From positions 124,001-188,000 of the forward strand of contig NZ_CP150918.1 of the NCBI RefSeq assembly GCF_039908635.1: a DNA stretch of 64,000 bases. Reading direction: 5' to 3'. A model generated the notes under the pieces. The model had not been told where the DNA came from and did no database searches. It was given only the letters and a program-made list of their open reading frames with translations. A program made the translations under genes and the position numbers. Each line of letters begins with the position of its first letter. The stretch's first letter is position 1. The DNA is from Pseudomonas purpurea. GTDB taxonomy: Bacteria > Pseudomonadota > Gammaproteobacteria > Pseudomonadales > Pseudomonadaceae. Positions 21,031 to 29,066 of this stretch are shown here, piece after piece.

Positions 21031-23187
21031 GTGGAATCAGAAGTCAGTCGAGTTCATCTCAGTCATGATCCACGTGCGTTGCATGACGATCCGTTACTGG
21101 ATGGCCTGCTGGCGCTGTGCACGTTGCACCAGAAGCCGGCGAGCGCGGCCATGCTGACCACCGGTCTGCCATTGCCCAAGCAGCGCTTGAGTGTCGAGTT
21201 GCTCCCGCGTGCCGCTGCACGCGCCGGCCTGCAAGGGCGGGTGTTGCAGCGCAAACTGGAGCAGATCCCGGCCATCGCCATGCCGGCGCTGTTGTTGCTC
21301 AAGGACGGCCGCAGCGCCGTTCTGCTGGGCTGGCAAGGTGACGACCAGGCGCGTTTGCTGCTCAGCGAAAGCGACGGCGGTGAAGTCTGCGTCAGCCGTG
21401 AGCTGCTCGCCGACGATTACACCGGGCAAGTGTTCTTCGCCCAACCCCAACACAAATTCGACGTGAACCACGGCACGCTGATTCCTCGCGCGCGTTCCTG
21501 GTTTCGCGACACCCTCAAGCGTTCGCGCTGGCTGTATGCCGACGCCATCGCCGCCAGCCTGCTGATCAACATCATCGCCATGGCTGCGCCGCTGTTTGTG
21601 ATGAACGTCTATGACCGCGTGGTACCGAACCAGGCCGAAGCGACCCTCTGGGTGCTGGCCATCGGCATTACCGGTGCCTACCTGTTCGACCTGGTGCTTA
21701 AAAGCCTGCGCAGTTTGTGCCTGGACCTGGCCGGCAAGAAAACCGACCTGATCATCTCCGCGACGTTGTTCGAGCGGATCGTCGGCATGGCCATGAAGTA
21801 CCGCCCGGCGCGGGTCGGCAGCTTTGCCCAGAACATCCACGAGTTTCAGAGCCTGCGCGACTTCCTGGCGTCGCTGACCCTGACCAGCCTGATCGACCTG
21901 CCGTTTACGCTGCTGATCTTCCTGGTGATCGCCATCCTCGGCGGCCATCTGGTGTGGATCCCCGTCCTGGCGTTCCCGATTGCCCTGTTGATCGGCTATG
22001 CCTTGCAGAAGCCGTTGGTGGCAACCATGGAACGCACCATGGCCCTGGGCGCCGAGCGTCAGTCGAGCCTGATCGAGACGTTGGCCGGGCTGGATGCGGT
22101 CAAGGTCAACAACGCTGAAAGCGAACGCCAGTACCAGTGGGAACAGACCATCGGCACCCTCAGCCGCCTCGAGTTGCGGGTGAAAATGCTCTCCGGCCTG
22201 GCGATGAACATCACCCTGCTGATCCAGCAACTGGCGGGCGTGATCATGATTGTCTTCGGCGTGTACCAGATCATTGCCGGTAACCTGAGCATGGGCGGCC
22301 TGATTGCCTGCTACATGCTCAGCGGCCGCGCCCTGAGCCCGCTGGCGTCGTTGTCCGGCTTGCTCACGCGTTACCAGCAGGCGCGGGTCACCATGACCTC
22401 GGTCGACCAGATGATGGAGTTGCCGCAAGAGCGCAACTTCGAAGAGCGCCCGCTGAGCCGCAAGGTCCTGCAAGGCGCCATCGAATGCCGTCAACTGAAC
22501 TTCACCTACCCGGGCCAGCAGAACGCGGCACTGAAGAACATCAACCTGATCATCAAGCCGGGCGAGAAGATCGGCATCATCGGGCGCAGCGGCTCGGGCA
22601 AAAGCTCGCTGGCCAAGCTGCTGGTGGGCCTGTATCAACCGGATGACGGCGCGTTGCTGGTGGATGGCGTCGACATCCGCCAGATCGACGTCAGTGAACT
22701 GCGCCACAACATCGGCTACGTGCCTCAGGACATCCAGTTGCTCGCCGGCACCCTGCGCGACAACCTGGTTTCCGGCGCCCGTTACGTCGAAGACGAACTG
22801 GTGCTGCAAGCGGCCGAACTGGCCGGCGTCCACGAATTCGCCCGCCTGCACCCGCAAGGCTATGAGCTGCAAGTGGGCGAGCGCGGGCAGAACCTGTCCG
22901 GCGGCCAGCGCCAGAACGTGGCCCTGGCCCGTGCCTTGTTGCTGAACCCGCCGATCTTGCTGCTCGATGAGCCGACCAGCGCCATGGACAACACCGGCGA
23001 AGAGCGCTTGAAGCAACGCCTGCAAGCCGTGGTGGAAAGCAAAACCGTGGTGCTGGTGACGCACCGGGCATCGCTGCTGTCGCTGGTTGACCGATTGCTG
23101 GTGGTCGATCGAGGGCAAATTCTGGCCGATGGTCCAAAAGCCGTGGTGATGGAAGCGTTGAAGAAGGGGCAGATCAGTGTTGCTTAA
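21031..23187 (+). CDS. lapB: LapB, type I secretion ABC transporter for LapA
   Basis: The 718-residue inner-membrane ABC exporter has an N-terminal C39-like domain (about 1-150) that lacks the catalytic cysteine, as usual for LapB/HlyB. A five- to six-helix transmembrane domain follows, then a nucleotide-binding domain with Walker A GRSGSGKSS, signature LSGGQRQ, Walker B ILLLDEPTSAMD and switch His in VLVTHR. The start is the GTG encoding VESEVSRVHLSHDPR, which matches known LapB N-termini. A TTG three codons earlier is also in frame. It lies 42 bases after lapE and overlaps lapC, so the three are one operon. LapB uses ATP to drive export of LapA. Confidence 0.94.
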   Translation: MESEVSRVHLSHDPRALHDDPLLDGLLALCTLHQKPASAAMLTTGLPLPKQRLSVELLPRAAARAGLQGRVLQRKLEQIPAIAMPALLLLKDGRSAVLLGWQGDDQARLLLSESDGGEVCVSRELLADDYTGQVFFAQPQHKFDVNHGTLIPRARSWFRDTLKRSRWLYADAIAASLLINIIAMAAPLFVMNVYDRVVPNQAEATLWVLAIGITGAYLFDLVLKSLRSLCLDLAGKKTDLIISATLFERIVGMAMKYRPARVGSFAQNIHEFQSLRDFLASLTLTSLIDLPFTLLIFLVIAILGGHLVWIPVLAFPIALLIGYALQKPLVATMERTMALGAERQSSLIETLAGLDAVKVNNAESERQYQWEQTIGTLSRLELRVKMLSGLAMNITLLIQQLAGVIMIVFGVYQIIAGNLSMGGLIACYMLSGRALSPLASLSGLLTRYQQARVTMTSVDQMMELPQERNFEERPLSRKVLQGAIECRQLNFTYPGQQNAALKNINLIIKPGEKIGIIGRSGSGKSSLAKLLVGLYQPDDGALLVDGVDIRQIDVSELRHNIGYVPQDIQLLAGTLRDNLVSGARYVEDELVLQAAELAGVHEFARLHPQGYELQVGERGQNLSGGQRQNVALARALLLNPPILLLDEPTSAMDNTGEERLKQRLQAVVESKTVVLVTHRASLLSLVDRLLVVDRGQILADGPKAVVMEALKKGQISVA

Positions 23188-24544
23188 GTCTGGGATGAAG
23201 GACTCGATCCGTCGTTATTTCAAAGGCACCGATTCACTGCAAGGCCAACCGCTGCCGGAGGTCAACAAGGCGTTGATCGAAGACGCCCCGCGCGTGGTGC
23301 GCCTGACGATCTGGGCGATCATCGGCTTTTTTGTGTTTCTGCTGCTGTGGGCCAACTTTGCGGTGATCGATGAGGTCACCAAGGGCGATGGCAAGGCGAT
23401 TCCTTCGTCGAAGATCCAGAAAATCCAGAACCTGGAGGGCGGTATTGTTGCCGAGCTCTTCGTTCGCGAAGGGCAAATCGTCGAGGCGGGCGCACCGCTG
23501 ATTCGTCTGGACGACACGCGGTTTGTGTCCAACGTCGGCGAAACCGAAGCGGACCGTTTGTCGATGTTGCTGCGGGTTGAACGCTTGAGCGCGGAAGTTG
23601 ACGACCGTCCATTGGCTTTCCCGGACGACGTCATGAAAGCGGTACCGGTGCAGGCCGCCAGTGAAGAATCGCTGTACATCAGTCGTCGCCAGCAACTGCA
23701 CGACGAGATCGGTGGTTTGCAGGAGCAGTTGATTCAGCGCCAGCAAGAGCTGCGCGAATTCACCTCCAAGCAATCGCAGTACCGCAACGCACTGGGCTTG
23801 CAGCGCCAGGAAATCAACATGTCGGAGCCACTCGTGGCTCAGGGCGCGGTGTCGCCGGTGGAAGTGCTGCGGCTCAAGCGCGCCGAAGTCGAAACCCGTG
23901 GCCAACTGGACGCCACCACCCTGGCGATCCCGCGTGCCGAATCGGCGATCAAGGAAGTGCAGCGCAAGATCGACGAAACCCGTGGCAAGTTCCGCAGCGA
24001 GGCGCTGACCCAGCTCAACGAAGCGCGCACGGACCTGAACAAGGCCCAGGCGACCGGCAAGGCCCTGGAAGACCGCGTCAGCCGGACGCTGGTGACCTCG
24101 CCGGTGCGCGGGATCGTCAAGCAACTGCTGGTCAACACCATCGGTGGCGTGATTCAGCCGGGCAGCGACATGGTTGAAATCGTCCCGTTGGATGACACCC
24201 TGCTGGTGGAAGCGAAGATTCGTCCGCAAGACATCGCGTTCCTGCACCCCGGTCAGGAAGCCATCGTCAAATTCACCGCCTACGACTACACCATTTACGG
24301 CGGCCTGAAGGCCACGCTGGAACAGATCGGTGCCGACACCATCACCGACGAAGACAAGAAAACCACCTACTACATGATCAAGCTGCGCACCGACCGCAGC
24401 CACCTGGGCACCGACGAAAAGCCGTTGCTGATCATTCCCGGCATGGTCGCTTCGGTGGACATCATCACCGGCAAGAAAACCATCCTCAGTTACCTGCTCA
24501 AGCCGATCATCAAGGCGCGGGCGGAGGCGTTGCACGAGCGCTAA
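23177..24544 (+). CDS. lapC: LapC, HlyD-type membrane fusion protein for LapA secretion
   Basis: The 455-residue adaptor has one transmembrane helix (VRLTIWAIIGFFVFLLLWANF, about residues 40-60), a lipoyl half-motif (KIQKIQNLEGGIVAELFVREGQIVEAG), a long coiled-coil hairpin, the second lipoyl half (VRGIVKQLLVNTIGGVIQPG) and a beta-barrel domain ending in the HlyD-family C-terminus (GMVASVDIITGKKTILSYLLKPI). The GTG start overlaps the end of lapB by 11 bases and has AAGGGGC at good spacing. An ATG six codons later has no spaced site. It bridges LapB and LapE in the LapA type I system. Confidence 0.93.
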   Translation: MLLKSGMKDSIRRYFKGTDSLQGQPLPEVNKALIEDAPRVVRLTIWAIIGFFVFLLLWANFAVIDEVTKGDGKAIPSSKIQKIQNLEGGIVAELFVREGQIVEAGAPLIRLDDTRFVSNVGETEADRLSMLLRVERLSAEVDDRPLAFPDDVMKAVPVQAASEESLYISRRQQLHDEIGGLQEQLIQRQQELREFTSKQSQYRNALGLQRQEINMSEPLVAQGAVSPVEVLRLKRAEVETRGQLDATTLAIPRAESAIKEVQRKIDETRGKFRSEALTQLNEARTDLNKAQATGKALEDRVSRTLVTSPVRGIVKQLLVNTIGGVIQPGSDMVEIVPLDDTLLVEAKIRPQDIAFLHPGQEAIVKFTAYDYTIYGGLKATLEQIGADTITDEDKKTTYYMIKLRTDRSHLGTDEKPLLIIPGMVASVDIITGKKTILSYLLKPIIKARAEALHER

Positions 24545-24611
24545 GAGGGTGACCGCGTTGTGCTGATCGCTGGTTTGCCAGCAGCGGCGTGCGCCCTCCA
24601 TCGCGAAGTGT

Positions 24612-24637
24612 CCTGTGTCCCGCACGTGGGACGCAGG
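24612..24637 (+). other. Hairpin after lapC
   Basis: CCTGTGTCCC and GGGACGCAGG form a 10-bp stem (one G-T pair) around a 6-nt loop. It has no clean T-run, so it could be a weak terminator or a processing signal between lapC and the TonB-like gene. Confidence 0.4.
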
Positions 24638-24663
24638 CTGGCGATTCTTAAAAGGACTTTCAA

Positions 24664-25311
24664 ATGCGTTTTCTGCTGTTGAGTGCAGCGTTGCTGTGCT
24701 CTCTCAATGTGTTTGCGGCATACCCCTCGTTAGACGGGGCCTTCATGCCCAAACCGCATTACCCGCCAGCGCTGGTTGGCGTGTCGGGCAAGGTGCGGGT
24801 CAGCCTGAACATTCATAACGACGGTTCGGTCAGCGACGTGAAGGTGTTGAGTGCCACCCACGACGAATTTGCCGAGGCGGCGAAAGCGGCTGTCAGACAG
24901 TGGCGGTTCAAACCCTGGGACGTGACGACGGACTTGCCTGCCGTGGTCGAAGCGCAGAACACGCTGGTGTTCTCGCCGGAACCCAACATGAAGGCTGTCT
25001 CCGAGACACAGAACACCATTCAGACCTTGCTGTCTCAGCGCTGCAACGCCTTGAACACTGAGGTTGCGCAGTATCGAGGCAATTATCCCGATAAGCCCCT
25101 GAGCAGCATGCCGACGTTCGCCATGACCAGTGCCGCCCTGCTGATACCGGTGTTTACCCATGAGCGAAAAATCGAGGAAGGTTCGCACCTCAACAGCGAG
25201 CTGCTCAATGCGCTGCCGGACATCGTTCGGCGCTGTCAGAGCACGCCGACAGCCTTGTACAGCGATGTACTGCCTGAAAGCGTGAAGAAGGCGTTCTGGC
25301 TACCGCGGTAG
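24664..25311 (+). CDS. Periplasmic TonB C-terminal domain protein
   Basis: The 215-residue secreted protein has a cleavable signal peptide (MRFLLLSAALLCSLNVFA) followed directly by a TonB C-terminal fold: YPPALVGVSGKVRVSLNIHNDGSVSDVKVLSAT, then FAEAAKAAVRQWRFKPW, which matches the VxVxFxIxxDGxVxxxxVxxSS...FdxAAlxAvrxWrF pattern. It lacks the N-terminal membrane anchor and the proline-rich spacer of a true TonB, so it is unlikely to energise receptors through ExbBD. The C-terminal half (about 110-215), with two cysteines, is unassigned. AAAGGA precedes the ATG. It lies downstream of lapC, but a link to adhesin export is not shown. Confidence 0.75.
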   Translation: MRFLLLSAALLCSLNVFAAYPSLDGAFMPKPHYPPALVGVSGKVRVSLNIHNDGSVSDVKVLSATHDEFAEAAKAAVRQWRFKPWDVTTDLPAVVEAQNTLVFSPEPNMKAVSETQNTIQTLLSQRCNALNTEVAQYRGNYPDKPLSSMPTFAMTSAALLIPVFTHERKIEEGSHLNSELLNALPDIVRRCQSTPTALYSDVLPESVKKAFWLPR

Positions 25312-25366
25312 AGAACGCTGCTAACATTGCGCCTGGCTCAATCCTGCCCTGCCACGAGTGCTCACT

Positions 25367-26293
25367 ATGCAACTCCCGGACATGAACCTTCTGGTTGCCC
25401 TCGATGCGTTGCTCGACGAGGGCAGCGTGGTGGGCGCGGCGCGGCGGATGAACCTCAGCCCGGCCGCGATGAGCCGGACCCTGACGCGGATTCGCGAAGC
25501 AATTGGCGACCCGATCCTGGTGCGGGCCGGACGAGGCCTGGTGCCGACCCCCAAGGCGCTGGCACTGCGTGATCAGGTGCGAGACGTGGTGGAGCAAGCG
25601 GCGTTGTTGTTTCGTTCGGCCGATGACGTGGATATGAGCACCTTGCGTCGGCGGTTCAACGTGCGTGCCAACGACTTTTTCGTCGGGGTGTACGGCGGTC
25701 ATCTGATCGACACCCTGGACCGCCAGGCCCCGCACTGCGAGCTGCGTTTTGTGCCGGAGGGCGATGGTGACGACGAGGCGCTGCGCGAAGGCCGGATCGA
25801 CCTGCGCATCAGCAATACGCGGCCGCTGACTCCAGAGGTGAAAGTCCAGAACCTGTTTTCGACAACCTTTGTCGGACTGGTACGTGAGAACCATCCGTTG
25901 CTCGACGGGGAAATCACCCCGGAGCGCTTTGCCAGTTTTTCTCACATCAGCATGTCCCGCCGTGGCCTGGCCCGTGGGCCGATCGACACCGCGCTCAATG
26001 CGCTGGGCCTTGAGCGGCGGGTGACACTGATTGCCCCAAGCTTCCATGCCGCGATGTTCGTGCTGCCCGATTCGGACCTGATTCTGCCCGTGCCCAAGGA
26101 GGCGCTGCTGAGCGTGACCCGCCTGGGCTTGCGGTTGCAGTCATTCGCGTTGCCGGTGCCATTGCCGACCTTGATGCTGACCCAGGCCTGGCACCCGCGA
26201 TACGACAAGGACCCGGCCCACCGCTGGCTGCGCGAAACCCTCAAACGCTGTTGCGACGAGACGTGGCAGGCGGCGCAGCCGGCTTCGGGGTGA
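25367..26293 (+). CDS. LysR-family transcriptional regulator
   Basis: The 308-residue protein starts with a LysR helix-turn-helix (MQLPDMNLLVALDALLDEGSV, AARRMNLSPAAMSRTLTRIRE) followed by the linker helix and a periplasmic-binding-like effector domain (DLRISNTRPLTPEVKVQNLFSTTFVGLVRENHPLL). It is most like the NodD/PcaQ-like branch that controls efflux or degradation genes. I chose ATG 25367 over the GTG nine bases earlier. It lies 147 bases upstream of, and co-directional with, the MFS/HlyD/outer-membrane efflux operon, which it most likely controls. The inducer is unknown. Confidence 0.82.
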   Translation: MQLPDMNLLVALDALLDEGSVVGAARRMNLSPAAMSRTLTRIREAIGDPILVRAGRGLVPTPKALALRDQVRDVVEQAALLFRSADDVDMSTLRRRFNVRANDFFVGVYGGHLIDTLDRQAPHCELRFVPEGDGDDEALREGRIDLRISNTRPLTPEVKVQNLFSTTFVGLVRENHPLLDGEITPERFASFSHISMSRRGLARGPIDTALNALGLERRVTLIAPSFHAAMFVLPDSDLILPVPKEALLSVTRLGLRLQSFALPVPLPTLMLTQAWHPRYDKDPAHRWLRETLKRCCDETWQAAQPASG

Positions 26294-26440
26294 TACGGCA
26301 TCCTGATGGTCGTGAAGCGGCCATGACACTCCTCATTGCTGCATCAGACGCACTTATAAGCTGCCAATAAGTCAGTTTTCGTCAGCTGTCTGCGTTCATA
26401 AACTGCTCCGGTATTTCTGTTTTCCGGAGCGTTACCGCAC

Positions 26441-27979
26441 ATGACTTCCCTCGCTGTCCCCGCGACCCTCCAGGCGGCCAGCAAACCGGCAGCCGCCGCG
26501 CCTCCCGTTTTCGGTCCGCGCATCATCATCGGGTTGGTCGGCGTGTTGCTGGCGGTGCTGGTGTCGGGCCTCAACGAAATGGTGACCAAGGTCGCCCTGG
26601 CCGACATTCGCGGCGCCCTGGCCATCGGTTATGACGAAGGCACCTGGCTGGTCGCCAGCTACACCGCGACCTCGGTTGCGGCCATGGCATTCGCCCCTTG
26701 GTGTTCGGTGACCTTTTCACTAAGGCGTTTCACCCTCTGCGCGATTGCCCTGTTCACCTTGCTCGGGGTGCTGAGCCCGTTGGCCCCGAACTACGAAAGC
26801 CTGCTGCTGATGCGCACCCTGCAAGGGCTGGCCGGTGGCGCGTTGCCGCCGATGCTGATGACCGTCGCGCTGCGCTTCCTGCCGGCCAACGTCAAGCTTT
26901 ATGGCCTGGCCGGCTATGCGTTGACGGCCACGTTCGGGCCGGGCCTGGGGACGCCGCTGGCCGGGTTGTGGACCGAATACGTGAGCTGGCGCTGGACCTT
27001 CTGGCAAATCATTGCGCCGAGCCTGCTGGCCATGGTCGCCGTGGCCTACGGTTTGCCTCAGGACCCGCTGCGCCTGGAGCGCCTCAAACAATTCAACTGG
27101 CGTGGCTTGCTGCTGGGGTTTCCGGCGATCTGCATGCTGGTGATCGGTCTCTTGCAGGGCAATCGGCTGGACTGGTTCGAGTCGGCGCTGATCTGCTGGC
27201 TACTCGGCGGTGGTGCGTTGTTGCTGGTGCTGTTCATGTTCAACGAATGGTCGCAACCGGTGCCGTTCTTCAAATTGCAGATGCTCGGCATCCGCAACCT
27301 GTCGTTCGCCTTGCTGACGCTGGCCGGGGTGCTGGTGGTGCTGCTGGCGGTGATCATCATTCCGTCGGGTTACCTGGCGCAGGTCCAGGGCTACCGGCCG
27401 ATTCAAACGGCCCCGGTGATGTTGTTGATGGCTGGCCCGCAATTGATCGCGCTGCCGCTGGTGGCGGCGTTGTGCAACGTGCGCTGGGTCGATTGCCGCT
27501 GGGTGCTGGGCATTGGCCTGAGCATGCTGGCGCTGTCGTGCATCGGCGGTTCGCAACTGACCTCGGTGTGGATTCGCGACGACTTCTACGCCCTGCAACT
27601 GTTGCAGATCTTTGGCCAACCGATGGCGGTGCTGCCGTTGTTGATGCTGGCCACGGGCAGCATCAGCCCGGTGGAAGGCCCGTACGCCTCGGCGTGGTTC
27701 AACACCGTGAAAGGCCTGGCGGCGGTGGTTGCCACGGGCGTACTGGATGCACTGACCACAGCACGCCTGCATTTTCACTCGACCATGCTGGTCGACCGCC
27801 TCGGCAATTCACCGCTGGCCGACAGCGACACCCCGGGCCTGGCGCACCGGCTGCACCAGCAAGCGGTGGTGCTGACTTCCTCGGACCTTTACCTGTGCAT
27901 GGCCGGCGTTGCACTGGCGCTGATCCTGCTGATTTTCTGGCTGCCGACGCGGGTGTATCCGCCGCGCGCGCCGACTTGA
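26441..27979 (+). CDS. MFS efflux transporter, DHA2/EmrB type
   Basis: The 512-residue inner-membrane protein has about 14 hydrophobic helices, as in the EmrB/QacA (DHA2) drug:H+ antiporters. The N-terminal motif LNEMVTKVALADIRGALAIGYDEGTWLVASYTATSV is the usual EmrB helix 1-2 region. The antiporter motif C appears as GYALTATFGPGLGTPLAGLW. GGAG lies ten bases before the ATG. The next two genes encode the periplasmic adaptor and the outer-membrane factor, so the three form an EmrAB-TolC-type tripartite pump. The substrate is unknown; relatives handle hydrophobic drugs, phenolic acids or siderophores. Confidence 0.88.
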   Translation: MTSLAVPATLQAASKPAAAAPPVFGPRIIIGLVGVLLAVLVSGLNEMVTKVALADIRGALAIGYDEGTWLVASYTATSVAAMAFAPWCSVTFSLRRFTLCAIALFTLLGVLSPLAPNYESLLLMRTLQGLAGGALPPMLMTVALRFLPANVKLYGLAGYALTATFGPGLGTPLAGLWTEYVSWRWTFWQIIAPSLLAMVAVAYGLPQDPLRLERLKQFNWRGLLLGFPAICMLVIGLLQGNRLDWFESALICWLLGGGALLLVLFMFNEWSQPVPFFKLQMLGIRNLSFALLTLAGVLVVLLAVIIIPSGYLAQVQGYRPIQTAPVMLLMAGPQLIALPLVAALCNVRWVDCRWVLGIGLSMLALSCIGGSQLTSVWIRDDFYALQLLQIFGQPMAVLPLLMLATGSISPVEGPYASAWFNTVKGLAAVVATGVLDALTTARLHFHSTMLVDRLGNSPLADSDTPGLAHRLHQQAVVLTSSDLYLCMAGVALALILLIFWLPTRVYPPRAPT

Positions 27980-28004
27980 ACGTTCACTGAAACAGAAGGT
28001 TTTT

Positions 28005-29066
28005 ATGACAATCCAAACCAAACACAAAGTCGCGCTGAGCGCGGCGCTGCTGGTGGTCGCTGCGCTGGTCTATGGACTGGCATCGGGGGCGTTCGGCAAG
28101 AAAAACCAACAAAGCACCAATGATGCGTTTGTCGCGGCGGACTTCACCCTGGTGGCCCCGCGCGTGGCCGGGTTCATCAAGGAAGTGCTGGTCGAAGACA
28201 ACCAGCAGGTCAAGGCCGGTCAGTTGCTGGCGCTGATTGATGACCGCGACCTGCGCGCCGCCGCCCAGGCCGCCGACGCCGAAACCCTGGTGGCCATGGC
28301 CCAGTTGCAAAACGCCCGGGCCACCCTGGAGCGCCAGGCGTCGGTTATCGCTCAGGCCCAGGCCACGGTGGTCGCCGCCAAAGCCGAGCAGGCGTTCGCC
28401 GACCACGAGTTGAACCGCTACAACCACCTCGCCGGGGTCGGTGCCGGTACGGTGCAAAACGCCCAGCAGGCGCGTACGCGCATCGATCAGGCGAACGCAC
28501 GGCTGGCCAACGCCACGGCGGTGCTGGCGGCAGAGCGCAAGCAGGTGGAAATCCTCACGGCGCAGCGCGATGCGGCAGAGGGCGGATTGAAACGGGCCCA
28601 CGCGGCACTGGAGATGGCCAGTTTCGAGTTGTCCTATACGCGCATCGTCGCGCCGGTGGATGGCATGGTGGGCGAGCGGGCGGTGCGGGTCGGGGCTTAC
28701 GTGACGCCGGGCAGCAAGATCCTCGCAGTGGTGCCGTTGCAGCAGGCTTACGTGGTGGGCAACTTTCAGGAAACCCAGCTCACCGACGTGCAGGCCGGGC
28801 AGGACGTGCAGGTGCGGGTCGACAGCCTTGGCGGTGAAACCCTGACCGGGCGGGTCGAGAGCATTGCGCCGGCCACGGGCGTGACCTTCGCGTCGGTGAA
28901 GCCGGACAACGCCACCGGCAACTTCACCAAGGTAGTGCAGCGGATTCCGGTGAAAATCACCCTCGATCCGGGTCAGCCACTGGCCGAGCGTTTGCGGGTC
29001 GGGATGTCGGTGGAGGCGAGTATCGATACTGCAGGTGCTGACAAACATGAGGTTGCGCAACGATGA
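28005..29066 (+). CDS. HlyD-family periplasmic adaptor, EmrA type
   Basis: The 353-residue adaptor has one N-terminal membrane helix (VALSAALLVVAALVYGLASG), the lipoyl pair (PRVAGFIKEVLVEDNQQVKAGQ ... YTRIVAPVDGMVGERAVRVGAYVTPG), a helical hairpin and a beta-barrel domain ending MSVEASIDT. A QSTNDAFVAADF segment near residue 40 is typical of EmrA. A GAAGG site precedes the ATG, and the stop overlaps the next gene as ATGA. It connects the MFS pump to the outer-membrane factor. Confidence 0.88.
   Translation: MTIQTKHKVALSAALLVVAALVYGLASGAFGKKNQQSTNDAFVAADFTLVAPRVAGFIKEVLVEDNQQVKAGQLLALIDDRDLRAAAQAADAETLVAMAQLQNARATLERQASVIAQAQATVVAAKAEQAFADHELNRYNHLAGVGAGTVQNAQQARTRIDQANARLANATAVLAAERKQVEILTAQRDAAEGGLKRAHAALEMASFELSYTRIVAPVDGMVGERAVRVGAYVTPGSKILAVVPLQQAYVVGNFQETQLTDVQAGQDVQVRVDSLGGETLTGRVESIAPATGVTFASVKPDNATGNFTKVVQRIPVKITLDPGQPLAERLRVGMSVEASIDTAGADKHEVAQR

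Noticed and set aside
26698..27990. Long plus-strand frame overlapping the MFS gene in another phase
   Set aside because: The translation is low-complexity Ala/Gly/Arg. The MFS frame has the 14-helix pattern and family motifs.
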